DNA of 7,547 nucleotides, taken from Deltaproteobacteria bacterium. Its GTDB lineage: Bacteria > Desulfobacterota > DSM-4660 > Desulfatiglandales > HGW-15. Position numbers and translations under genes: made by a program. Positions 1-6,505 of this stretch are shown here, in pieces (the stretch's first letter is position 1; each line of letters begins with the position of its first letter). Location: NCBI GenBank assembly GCA_030671095.1, contig DAOVAK010000114.1, forward strand, positions 1-7,547. The letters run 5' to 3'. Below the pieces are notes generated by a model. The model saw nothing but the letters and a program-made list of their open reading frames with translations. It did no database searches and was not told where the DNA came from.

Positions 1-3000
1 TTTTGGCGAGAAGATCCCTTCAGTTTCATCAAACCGGAAGAATTTGAAGCTTTAGGCATTGATCCCGCAGATATCCCACCCGGTACTTTTCCTGCCCGCA
101 AGCATCCCCCCCATCTTCCGAGCCGGTTTGGGGGAAATGCCTATGGCTTTGGGTTCTTTGAAGTCTATGATCGGATGAGCCGCCAGGAGATGGAGCTGAT
201 CCATTCCATTACGTTTGAAAAACCGGAAGAGTTCAGAGAAAATTCCAAGAAGATTAACAGAATATACAAGAACATTGGACTGCTCATAAGATTTTCAAGC
301 CAGGGCATGCCATATTACCTTATCCCGACTCACCTGGTATCAAGCTCTCTCACCACCCTGAGGAATAAGGCAGACGAAATTAGCAGGGTCATCCACTTCC
401 ACCGCAGAAAATACCTAAAGGAAAGTCACAAGATAGGCCTGTTAGCCCAGAGTGATGATCTGCTCGCGAATGATCTGTCCATCCGTTTCAAAGAACATCA
501 GTTCGTCATTATAGATTCCATAGAAAAACTTCGGTTCATGGGTGAAACACTGGATCTGGTCATAATTCCCAGGGATATTTACGAAATCATCCGCATGGAC
601 AAATCGGTTGCTCAGTCAAGTGAGATGCTTTCCAAAAAGCAACTAGAGAAATATGCCATTTACATGCTGGGGAAGATCTATGCGTTGTTGAAACCGGATG
701 GTGAGATTTTCCTTATTGCCCATAGGCACGCATCAAGAACGAACCAATCTGCCAGAATATCCTTCAAAACGGTTCAGGAAATAAAGAGCTTCATCCTGTT
801 CAGCCATATCTTCAAAACCAGAAAGAAATACCAGGCAAAAGAGAAATCCTTGCAGGTTAATATTTTTGATTTTCAAAAATACCTGAGCGGTCTCTATGTG
901 GAACAAGAGGTCATGGACACGCTAATGGGGGATCGAGATCTTGAGAGCACGAGCCTGGAAGAGATCAACCGATTACCCTACCTAAATTTCCCCCTCGATG
1001 ATGAGCTTGCCTATGACCAAGAGAGGGTGTGGCCCCGGCTCTTCTCTATCTATTTTAGTGAGATACTTCTAGAACCACTCATTCCAGACTCAGTGAAGAC
1101 TGAGTGGAAGAGGAGATTCTCCATCAAGGGTTACTCGCCAGATTATATGCTTATGTACCTGGTGCAAAAGAAGCCTTTAGAAGCGACCATGTCCCAACTG
1201 AGTAGGGACATCGAGGAGTCAAGGCTTTCGGGGTGCGCATTACCTCTCCTTGCCGATTATAAAGATTCCTTCGATTACCTGACACGTACGCTAAGAGTCT
1301 TGACCAGGATAAAAAGGAGGCGTTTTACGGGGATGCCGGAGATCTTTATGGCGCGACTGAGACAGCCCTTAGAAAACAAGAAGAGACGGTATCTCGCTTT
1401 GAATGATGTGTTAAGGCTCATGACCAAAATAAATCGCCTGGAGAGGATAGAGGCCTATTTCAACCCTGATAGGATTGAGGGTGCTGAAACCAAGGTATTG
1501 GAAAATCTGGAAACCCTTCCCTTTTTTGGGTTTAGCTACGGAGAATTGAAGGAGATCTTTCTTATCATTGTGGGCCACACAGCTATGGGCCGGGTGCTAT
1601 CCGGGAAAATGAATGAAAAGGCCCTGAAGCCTGTCTCCGATCTGGCCCGAACATACGGCCAATCGCAAGCCCTCAATCTCCTCCGCTACTGCCGGCTCAT
1701 GAGCATGGCTGAAACCGCAGCATCCAAGAGGAGCGATCTTAATCAAGGGCAACTGGCCGAGCTCTTCGACCTCTACGAGTTCATGGTCAGGGTGGTAACA
1801 AGTGGAGAAATGGACTGGGACCGGCTTTTGGATGAGAGGATCAGCTCCATCGGCGGGATCCACAACAAGATCATTCGAAAGATCCTGAAGATGATGAATC
1901 ATTTTCAATTCCTCGACAATTGGTCTGAACTCAGAGACAAAGGGGAAATGGAGAAAGAATCGCTGGCTGATTACGATGAACAGAAACTGACCAGGATAGA
2001 GAATATCATCAAGCTTGTAACGGTCATAGAAGACTTCGAAAACATGTTCCTAAAGGGTGATCCGTTAAGGCTCCCCATATTTTACCGCAAATTCCTTGAT
2101 ATGGAATTCCATGGCACTGGCCATCTCTTTGAAAGAATGGACAGCCAGCTCGCTTTTATTCTTTTATGGATAACCGTTAATGTATCTCGTGGTGAAGTGA
2201 TAAATTTCAACCCGATCCTGGCAGACGTGGAGTCCTCTAATATTGATCGTCGACTGAAGAAGGTGGAAGAGGAAGCCAAGGTCATTAATACCAGTTACCT
2301 GGACCTGGCCACCCTAGAACTGTTGGGTGAGCAGCTATACCAAACCGGGACCTCATTCATTTTGGGGACCGGCTTCCAGCTGAAAGTGAACGAGAGAACC
2401 CAGGCCCTAGATATCACTTACATAGACTTGGATGAAAACATCAGGCGTCTGGAATTCCTGAACAAGAAGTTCACTGGTCATAAGATATCCGAAATACCCA
2501 TAGAAAATCTCACGACGTTAGATATTCTTTTTGCAAACCTGGAAAGCTTTTATCAGAGTCACTTGAGCCTGCTTTCTCAGAAAGACCCACAATTCAAGAT
2601 ACCCGCAAGACAACAAGGATGGTTCAGCAACGCGGAGAGTCTGAGGGAAGACCTCAGGCTCAACTTCATAAGGGTCATTTTCCATCCAGAGAATATATAC
2701 ACTGACCTTGACCTCCTTTACCGCCACTGTCGCTCTCTCCTAGATTTTGTTCTTCCTGAGCTGATGGCCCTTCAGGATTTGAAACTTACTGGAAAGATTT
2801 ATCTCAAATCTCCCATTATAGATCACACCCTGGCCAGCACCAGGAAGATCGAGGCCCTGGTGAAGGGAGACAGGGAGAGTTTGCAGGATACTCAGTCCTT
2901 GCATCGACTCGCACAAAGGGAGTTCGGACCCTTAGCATCAGGGACTGTTGGTCTCAATGAATCTCAGATTGAGACAATGGAGGCAATCATAGGGCATCTG

Positions 3001-4689
3001 AGTCGTAATCGACCCCTCTTTGATGCCTTGATCAAGTCCTTCATATTCCGCGACCTGGGTCTGGTGCCGGCACTCAGAGAGAAGCATAAGGATGAGATCA
3101 ATCCGGCGAATCATGCGCTAACAAGTGCCTTTTTTTTGGAAAAGGAGAAGATACCTCTCAGATATGGCATGGACAAGCGGGCCCAAGAGTACCTGTTACT
3201 CCTTGTAAGATACCATGATCTTCTTCATCATATGATCAGGGGTGAATTTTCTGTTTACGCCATCCAGGAGGTGATTAATTTCGGGGATAGAGACCTGTTT
3301 GATGCATTTTTCATAAGCTCATTCATCATGTTCTCGGCCATGAGGGAGGATCTCATACTGGAGGATTTGGCAACACGGCTGTTTCAACTAAGAGACCTCA
3401 GCCATAGGATCATGAAGGGAGAAACGACTCTGGAAGATCGCCTGAATGAGATCTATACCCGGAGGGGACGTCTTTCCTATGCCCTGGAGGCATATGAGCA
3501 GAGCGGTCTCCCAGAGAATATGACGCCCGTTGAATACCTTGGGTCATGGAAAGGGGTTGAATCAGAAGAGGAGCGTTATGTTCGTGCTGGGAGAATGATA
3601 TACGCCATGGAGAGGATTTTCAGATTGCGGGGCATAAGGTATGTTGAATTCCCCGACCTAGCAAGCCTCCTGGTCAAAGTCCCCCTCAAATTTATCTACA
3701 AAAAGAGAAGCTATTTCGGGATCGGTTATTCCTCTTTTGAAAAGGAACTCTTCGAGGCCCATCGCATATATAACAGCCTCCAGAGGTTGCCGGAAATGGT
3801 AAGGCATTTCATTTTAGAGCACCTGGTTACTGACGAAGTGCGCATATTTGGATTCGAAAATGTGGGGATCTATCTGAACTACGAAAACTTGATTAAGCTC
3901 CTTTTGATCTCCCTTTTGGGTTCACAAAAGTTCAAACAAGGTCAAAGGCCCGTAAGCTTGAATTTCCTGCATATGGCAGAGGAGATCGCGAAGCGCTATG
4001 AGGCCGTGAATGACACGCTGAGCAACATCTCCGTGGAAAAGCTATGGGAAAACACGTATCAACCGAATCACTTTTTCAAGGCAAAGACGGGCCTTGTCAT
4101 GAAAAAGGACAGCTCTCAGAGGGTGCTTTCCGTTGCTTTCGTGGATAAGATCAACATGTCTCAGAAGATATCCTATATGGGGAGCATCACTGACGTGGAA
4201 CAACTCAAGAACTACTTCCACCACAGTCTCAGATCATTGAGAAAAAGCCCCTTTCATACTGAAGACTACGAACTGCCATTGGAAGAGGCATACGATAAGA
4301 GATTGGTGGAGATTACAGACCTTATGCTGGATCAAGTTAAACAGCAAATGACTTTATTGAATGACTTGAGAGAAATCCAGAACCTTTTCTCTGATCTCAT
4401 GGATCGTGCTTTGGAAATCGGATTCACCGATGACCAGAGAAACAGACTAAGCGATCTTTATAAGGTAAGAAAAGACCAGATAAGGAGGGAAAAGCTGGAC
4501 GAGATCAACGCGTTAATTGAAACTATAAATGACACCCATGAACTCAAGGATTACTGGGACAGTGTAAAGTGGTATCTGATGAATAATCGGCCATTCCTGG
4601 GAAAGGAATTTGAGAATCTTATATCGAAGAAATTTGATGAGGCGACGATAAGGATAAAAAAAATCCAGGAGTTTCAGAACGCCACATAG
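1..4689 (+). CDS. Very large uncharacterized protein with degenerate methyltransferase-like and pseudo-HD (GlnD-like) regions; 5' end outside window
   Basis: I do not recognise a named family. The frame is open from base 1 and codes 58 protein-like residues (including GIDPADIPPGTFPARKH) before the first ATG at 175, so that ATG is probably internal. The visible part is 1562 residues. No signal peptide or clear membrane segment is seen; the longest hydrophobic run (about 2146-2181) is short, so it is probably cytoplasmic. Bases 430-730 read like a Rossmann/class I methyltransferase half: IGLLAQ, then LDLVIIP, then ALLKPDGEIFLIAHR, but without a GxGxG cofactor loop. A long helical, charged region follows. 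Bases 2935-3350 align by eye with the HD domain of GlnD: TVGLNESQIETMEAI, FRDLG, LVRYHDLLHH, FSAMRED, with Ser, Arg and Ala where ligands His, His and Asp are expected. The C-terminus (about 4270-4680) is charged helix, possibly coiled coil. It stops 519 bases before the next gene. That it is a real gene is near certain; the domain readings are manual and tentative. Confidence 0.93.
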   Translation, partial: FWREDPFSFIKPEEFEALGIDPADIPPGTFPARKHPPHLPSRFGGNAYGFGFFEVYDRMSRQEMELIHSITFEKPEEFRENSKKINRIYKNIGLLIRFSSQGMPYYLIPTHLVSSSLTTLRNKADEISRVIHFHRRKYLKESHKIGLLAQSDDLLANDLSIRFKEHQFVIIDSIEKLRFMGETLDLVIIPRDIYEIIRMDKSVAQSSEMLSKKQLEKYAIYMLGKIYALLKPDGEIFLIAHRHASRTNQSARISFKTVQEIKSFILFSHIFKTRKKYQAKEKSLQVNIFDFQKYLSGLYVEQEVMDTLMGDRDLESTSLEEINRLPYLNFPLDDELAYDQERVWPRLFSIYFSEILLEPLIPDSVKTEWKRRFSIKGYSPDYMLMYLVQKKPLEATMSQLSRDIEESRLSGCALPLLADYKDSFDYLTRTLRVLTRIKRRRFTGMPEIFMARLRQPLENKKRRYLALNDVLRLMTKINRLERIEAYFNPDRIEGAETKVLENLETLPFFGFSYGELKEIFLIIVGHTAMGRVLSGKMNEKALKPVSDLARTYGQSQALNLLRYCRLMSMAETAASKRSDLNQGQLAELFDLYEFMVRVVTSGEMDWDRLLDERISSIGGIHNKIIRKILKMMNHFQFLDNWSELRDKGEMEKESLADYDEQKLTRIENIIKLVTVIEDFENMFLKGDPLRLPIFYRKFLDMEFHGTGHLFERMDSQLAFILLWITVNVSRGEVINFNPILADVESSNIDRRLKKVEEEAKVINTSYLDLATLELLGEQLYQTGTSFILGTGFQLKVNERTQALDITYIDLDENIRRLEFLNKKFTGHKISEIPIENLTTLDILFANLESFYQSHLSLLSQKDPQFKIPARQQGWFSNAESLREDLRLNFIRVIFHPENIYTDLDLLYRHCRSLLDFVLPELMALQDLKLTGKIYLKSPIIDHTLASTRKIEALVKGDRESLQDTQSLHRLAQREFGPLASGTVGLNESQIETMEAIIGHLSRNRPLFDALIKSFIFRDLGLVPALREKHKDEINPANHALTSAFFLEKEKIPLRYGMDKRAQEYLLLLVRYHDLLHHMIRGEFSVYAIQEVINFGDRDLFDAFFISSFIMFSAMREDLILEDLATRLFQLRDLSHRIMKGETTLEDRLNEIYTRRGRLSYALEAYEQSGLPENMTPVEYLGSWKGVESEEERYVRAGRMIYAMERIFRLRGIRYVEFPDLASLLVKVPLKFIYKKRSYFGIGYSSFEKELFEAHRIYNSLQRLPEMVRHFILEHLVTDEVRIFGFENVGIYLNYENLIKLLLISLLGSQKFKQGQRPVSLNFLHMAEEIAKRYEAVNDTLSNISVEKLWENTYQPNHFFKAKTGLVMKKDSSQRVLSVAFVDKINMSQKISYMGSITDVEQLKNYFHHSLRSLRKSPFHTEDYELPLEEAYDKRLVEITDLMLDQVKQQMTLLNDLREIQNLFSDLMDRALEIGFTDDQRNRLSDLYKVRKDQIRREKLDEINALIETINDTHELKDYWDSVKWYLMNNRPFLGKEFENLISKKFDEATIRIKKIQEFQNAT

Positions 4690-4702
4690 AAATCCCCCTC
4701 TG

Positions 4703-4723
4703 TCCCCCTTTACTAAAGGGGGA
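4703..4723. repeat. Perfect hairpin, CCCCCTTT/AAAGGGGG type (REP-like)
   Basis: T plus CCCCCTTT at 4703-4711 pairs with AAAGGGGG plus A at 4715-4723, giving a 9-bp stem with a 3-base loop, 13 bases after the stop codon of the large gene. No T-run follows, so it is not a classic rho-independent terminator. C-run/G-run palindromes of this kind occur as short interspersed repeats in many bacteria; multiple copies elsewhere in the genome would confirm that. It could also protect the mRNA 3' end. Confidence 0.6.
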
Positions 4724-4758
4724 AGATCTCTTCACTACTGTTTTAGCAGTTTCAAAAC

Positions 4759-4779
4759 CCATCCCGCAGGGCGGGATGG
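4759..4779. repeat. Perfect hairpin, CCATCCCGC/GCGGGATGG
   Basis: CCATCCCGC (4759-4767) and GCGGGATGG (4771-4779) form a 9-bp GC-rich stem around a 3-base AGG loop. The following sequence (TGTAGTTAAGC) has no T-run, so a terminator role is unlikely. It looks like a second short palindromic repeat unit next to the one at 4703-4723. Confidence 0.6.
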
Positions 4780-4871
4780 TGTAGTTAAGCTTTGCTCGTG
4801 AAATGATGATTCAATGTTTGCGCCGGTAAAGGAGCTGTGCTCTTTCATTGTGAGGCCACGCCCCATTTCTC

Positions 4872-4902
4872 CCTCCGGGGCGTAGGCCCTACGGGCTGGA
4901 GG
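4872..4902. repeat. Interrupted hairpin around CGTAGG-C-CCTACG
   Basis: The outer arms CCTCC (4872-4876) and GGAGG (4898-4902) pair. After a 4+4 base internal mismatch, CGTAGG (4881-4886) pairs with CCTACG (4888-4893) around a single base. Such a tight loop would have to open in RNA, so the palindrome may matter more as DNA. The CCCCTACGGGG unit at 5082-5092 has a related core (CCTACGG). Confidence 0.45.
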
Positions 4903-4928
4903 CAAGGCCGCATCTACTGTGTGAGTGG

Positions 4929-5016
4929 GCGGTGCCCCAATATTTTGCGGTTTAACAAAGTGCCGGGAGACTACCAGGGGCGCAGAGGCGCAAACCTCAA
5001 AATATTGGGTCACTGC
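4929..5016. repeat. Long imperfect inverted repeat (25 positions per arm)
   Basis: The arms 4929-4953 and 4992-5016 align over 25 positions with 22 Watson-Crick pairs, one G-U pair and two mismatches. The perfect core is CCCAATATTTTG (4936-4947) against CAAAATATTGGG (4998-5009). The 38-base loop (4954-4991) includes GGCGCAGAGGCGC. This is far more pairing than expected by chance. In + strand RNA the right arm overlaps the left arm of the terminator-like hairpin at 5010-5028, so the two folds exclude each other. As DNA it could instead be the terminal repeats of a tiny MITE-like element. Confidence 0.7.
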
Positions 5017-5038
5017 GGGGCCCGGTGGAATTTTTTTT
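5010..5038 (+). terminator. Possible rho-independent terminator with eight T
   Basis: TCACTG (5010-5015) pairs with CGGTGG (5023-5028) using two wobble pairs around a 7-base GC-rich loop. GAA-free spacing is only two A residues before an uninterrupted T8 at 5031-5038. The stem is short, so strength is uncertain. It lies 185 bases before tal and would end a transcript from the large gene or from within this gap. Its left arm is shared with the long inverted repeat. Confidence 0.4.
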
Positions 5039-5071
5039 GAGATACGGCCTTTCGAAAAGGGCCGTAGTCTC
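5039..5071. repeat. Hairpin GAGA-TACGGCC / GGCCGTA-G-TCTC
   Basis: GAGATACGGCC (5039-5049) pairs with GGCCGTA (5060-5066) and TCTC (5068-5071), an 11-bp stem with one bulged G at 5067. Inner TTT/AAA pairing is possible. It directly follows the T8 tract, so on the + strand the T-run lies on the wrong side for this stem to be a terminator, and on the - strand the stem is followed by A8. Confidence 0.6.
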
Positions 5072-5079
5072 ATCCTACT

Positions 5080-5121
5080 AGCCCCTACGGGGCTTGAGCA
5101 AAGCCGGGTCTCTGGGCCCGG
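5080..5121. repeat. Two adjacent small GC-rich hairpins
   Basis: AGCCCC (5080-5085) pairs with GGGGCT (5089-5094) around a TAC loop, a perfect 6-bp stem. Then CCGGG (5104-5108) pairs with CCCGG (5117-5121) around an 8-base loop, followed by ATTCTTT. The second could act as a weak terminator. The right half of the enclosing 9-base inverted repeat, GAGCAAAGC at 5096-5104, lies between them. Confidence 0.5.
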
Positions 5122-5180
5122 ATTCTTTAGTAACAACTGTCAAGCGGATAATCAAAGCCCATTTTTGAGCGTTACTGTAG

Positions 5181-5205
5181 TCACTTTAGTTCACTTTAGT
5201 CACTT
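5181..5205. repeat. Tandem 10-mer TCACTTTAGT, two full copies plus a partial
   Basis: TCACTTTAGT occurs at 5181-5190 and 5191-5200, followed by the partial copy CACTT (5201-5205). The array ends 10 bases before the Shine-Dalgarno sequence of tal. It may be a variable tandem repeat, a pair of operator half-sites, or simple slippage; the sequence alone does not decide. Confidence 0.7.
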
Positions 5206-5214
5206 CAAATGAAC

Positions 5215-5219
5215 GGAGG
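5215..5219 (+). promoter_or_regulatory. Ribosome binding site of tal, decides the start at 5224
   Basis: GGAGG (followed by T) ends four bases before ATG 5224. The in-frame ATG at 5209 lies upstream of this site and would make the Shine-Dalgarno part of the coding region, so the downstream ATG is preferred. Confidence 0.8.
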
Positions 5220-5223
5220 TCTT

Positions 5224-5865
5224 ATGAAATTCTTTATTGATACAGCGAATGTGGAAGAGATAAGAAAGACGAACGATTTAGGGCTATTGGACGGCGTCAC
5301 GACAAATCCTACGCTGGTCTCTAAAGAAGGGAGGGAGTTCAAAGGGTTAATCAAAGAGATTTGCAGTATTGTGGATGGTCCGGTGAACGCTGAGGTTGTA
5401 AGCACGGATGCGGAAGGAATGATCAACGAGGCGAGGGATCTGGTAAAGCTGGCCGATAACATTGTGGTCAAAATACCTTTGATCGAAGAAGGCTTGAAGG
5501 CGGTTAAGATTCTGGCTGCAGAGGGCATAAAAACCAACGTGACCCTATGTTTCTCTCCCACTCAAGCCTTGATGGCCGCTAAGGCGGGTGCTGCCTATGT
5601 GAGCCCTTTTGTGGGCAGGTTGGATGATATCAGTAGCACGGGTATGGATTTGGTGGAGCAGATGATCACCATATACGACAATTACGGTTTTGATACCGAG
5701 ATTATCGTAGCCAGTATCCGAAATCCCACACATGTGGTTGACGCTGCCCTTATGGGAGCGGATATTGCCACAATTCCCTACAAGGTCATTCAGCAGTTGA
5801 TAAAGCATCCGCTGACGGATATTGGCCTTGAAAAATTCTTGGCTGATTGGAAAAAGATGGGTTAA
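5224..5865 (+). CDS. tal: Transaldolase (TalC/short type)
   Basis: It transfers a dihydroxyacetone unit between sugar phosphates (sedoheptulose 7-phosphate and glyceraldehyde 3-phosphate to erythrose 4-phosphate and fructose 6-phosphate) in the cytoplasmic non-oxidative pentose phosphate pathway. At 213 residues it has the normal length of the short TalC/FSA family, a single TIM barrel. Visible landmarks are MKFFIDTAN at the start (Asp6), GVTTNPTL (Asn28), Schiff-base Lys83 in NIVVKIPL, and SPFVGRLDD near 127-135. The family also contains fructose-6-phosphate aldolases; these typically have Gln near residue 59 and Tyr in the PYVNR motif. Here the aligned residues are Glu57 and Phe129, which favours transaldolase. 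The ATG at 5224 was chosen for its Shine-Dalgarno sequence and because family members begin MKFF/MKIF. It is the first gene of a tight run, 2 bases before the transglycosylase gene. Confidence 0.95.
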   Translation: MKFFIDTANVEEIRKTNDLGLLDGVTTNPTLVSKEGREFKGLIKEICSIVDGPVNAEVVSTDAEGMINEARDLVKLADNIVVKIPLIEEGLKAVKILAAEGIKTNVTLCFSPTQALMAAKAGAAYVSPFVGRLDDISSTGMDLVEQMITIYDNYGFDTEIIVASIRNPTHVVDAALMGADIATIPYKVIQQLIKHPLTDIGLEKFLADWKKMG

Positions 5866-5867
5866 GC

Positions 5868-6452
5868 ATGTCTGCCACGAGGCAAGCGGTCTCCTGTGCC
5901 ATCGGGTTATCTCTTATTTTAGGGTTTTGCAGTCTGTCTTCAGCAGATATTTATCGCTATCAGGATAAGAACGGCGTGTGGCACTTCGCCGATATCAAGA
6001 AAGACACGGGCTACAAACTCTACCTCCGGACTCCCAAAAAAAAGGCATCCCAATATATAAAAGAATACGAGGGGATTATTGTGCAGGCCGGTCGGAGGTT
6101 TAAGGTAGATCCATCGCTGGTCAAGGCGCTGATCAAGGCTGAATCGGATTTTGACGATAGTGCGGTATCAAACAAAGGCGCTCAAGGTTTGATGCAACTC
6201 ATGCCCGAAACGGCGAATGCTATGGCAGTGGCGAACCCTTTTAGTCCGGAAGAGAATATCTTTGGGGGAACCCGTTATTTTAGTCTTCTCCTGGAGCGCT
6301 TTAAGAACGACAAAATCTTGGCCCTTGCTGCCTACAATGCTGGCCCCGAAGCGGTGGAGAGCTATGGAGGCGTGCCTCCGTTTCCTGAAACAAAATCTTT
6401 CGTTGCAAAGGTGTTGGATTATTATGAAGAGTATAAGTCTGGCGCAAAATAA
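5868..6452 (+). CDS. Secreted lytic transglycosylase, DUF4124 plus SLT domain
   Basis: A 194-residue exported murein hydrolase of the Slt family that cleaves the MurNAc-GlcNAc bond non-hydrolytically, leaving 1,6-anhydro ends. Residues 1-26 form a signal peptide (hydrophobic AIGLSLILGF, probable cleavage after SSA). The Cys at 21 sits in LGFC, which is not a proper lipobox, so a periplasmic soluble protein is favoured over a lipoprotein. Residues 27-43 (DIYRYQDKNGVWHFADI) match the start of DUF4124. The SLT domain covers about 65-190, with catalytic Glu92 in LIKAESDF, GLMQLMP (107-113) and AAYNAGP (154-160), all intact. ATG 5868 is 2 bases after the tal stop, suggesting translational coupling; its Shine-Dalgarno is weak (GATGG). 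An in-frame TTG at 5847 inside tal would add seven residues and is less likely. Pairing with tal and pgsA is probably only co-transcription. Confidence 0.93.
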   Translation: MSATRQAVSCAIGLSLILGFCSLSSADIYRYQDKNGVWHFADIKKDTGYKLYLRTPKKKASQYIKEYEGIIVQAGRRFKVDPSLVKALIKAESDFDDSAVSNKGAQGLMQLMPETANAMAVANPFSPEENIFGGTRYFSLLLERFKNDKILALAAYNAGPEAVESYGGVPPFPETKSFVAKVLDYYEEYKSGAK

Positions 6453-6496
6453 TGAGCAGCGAAAACATGGATGGCATCGGGGTCTGTTTTTAGAAC

Positions 6497-6501
6497 GGAG
6501 G
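6497..6501 (+). promoter_or_regulatory. Ribosome binding site of pgsA
   Basis: GGAGG ends four bases before ATG 6506. The surrounding GAACGGAGG is identical to the leader of tal (5211-5219), giving both genes strong, near-identical initiation regions, unlike the weak site of the gene between them. Confidence 0.8.
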
Positions 6502-6505
6502 GTCT

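Larger units (their letters stand above)
4690..5208. other. Hairpin-rich intergenic region without a credible gene
   Basis: This 519-base gap has no ORF with protein-like composition or a ribosome binding site. It contains at least seven inverted repeats, listed separately. An exact 9-base inverted repeat, GCTTTGCTC at 4789-4797 and GAGCAAAGC at 5096-5104, encloses the inner set and could mark the ends of one element. It may be a composite of interspersed repeats, a decayed non-autonomous mobile element, or a structured RNA leader of the tal operon. No transposase or target duplication was found. A weak promoter candidate for tal is GATAAT at 5147-5152, but its -35 (TTCTTT at 5123-5128, 18-base spacer) is poor. 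Confidence 0.6.

Noticed and set aside
1597..4224. Four minus-strand ORFs of 60-103 codons inside the large gene
   Set aside because: They are shadows of the 4.7-kb coding frame, which has clear coding character on the + strand.
5039..5071. Hairpin next to T8 as a terminator
   Set aside because: On the + strand the T-run precedes this stem, and on the - strand the stem is followed by A8, so it fits neither direction.
4735..5136. Minus-strand ORF of 133 residues, and overlapping + strand ORFs at 4837-5040 and 4925-5212
   Set aside because: They run through GC-rich palindromes, have low-complexity composition, no convincing ribosome binding site and no recognisable domain; the openness is explained by the repeat sequence.
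4690..5208. CRISPR array or insertion sequence
   Set aside because: The repeats are inverted and unlike each other, with no regular spacers and no cas or transposase coding sequence.
5209..5223. Upstream ATG 5209 as the tal start
   Set aside because: It would encode MNGGL from the Shine-Dalgarno sequence itself; family members begin at the residue encoded by 5224.
5868..5945. Lipoprotein signal in the transglycosylase (Cys21)
   Set aside because: The residues before Cys are L-G-F; Phe at -1 does not fit a lipobox, and SSA just downstream is a better signal peptidase I site.
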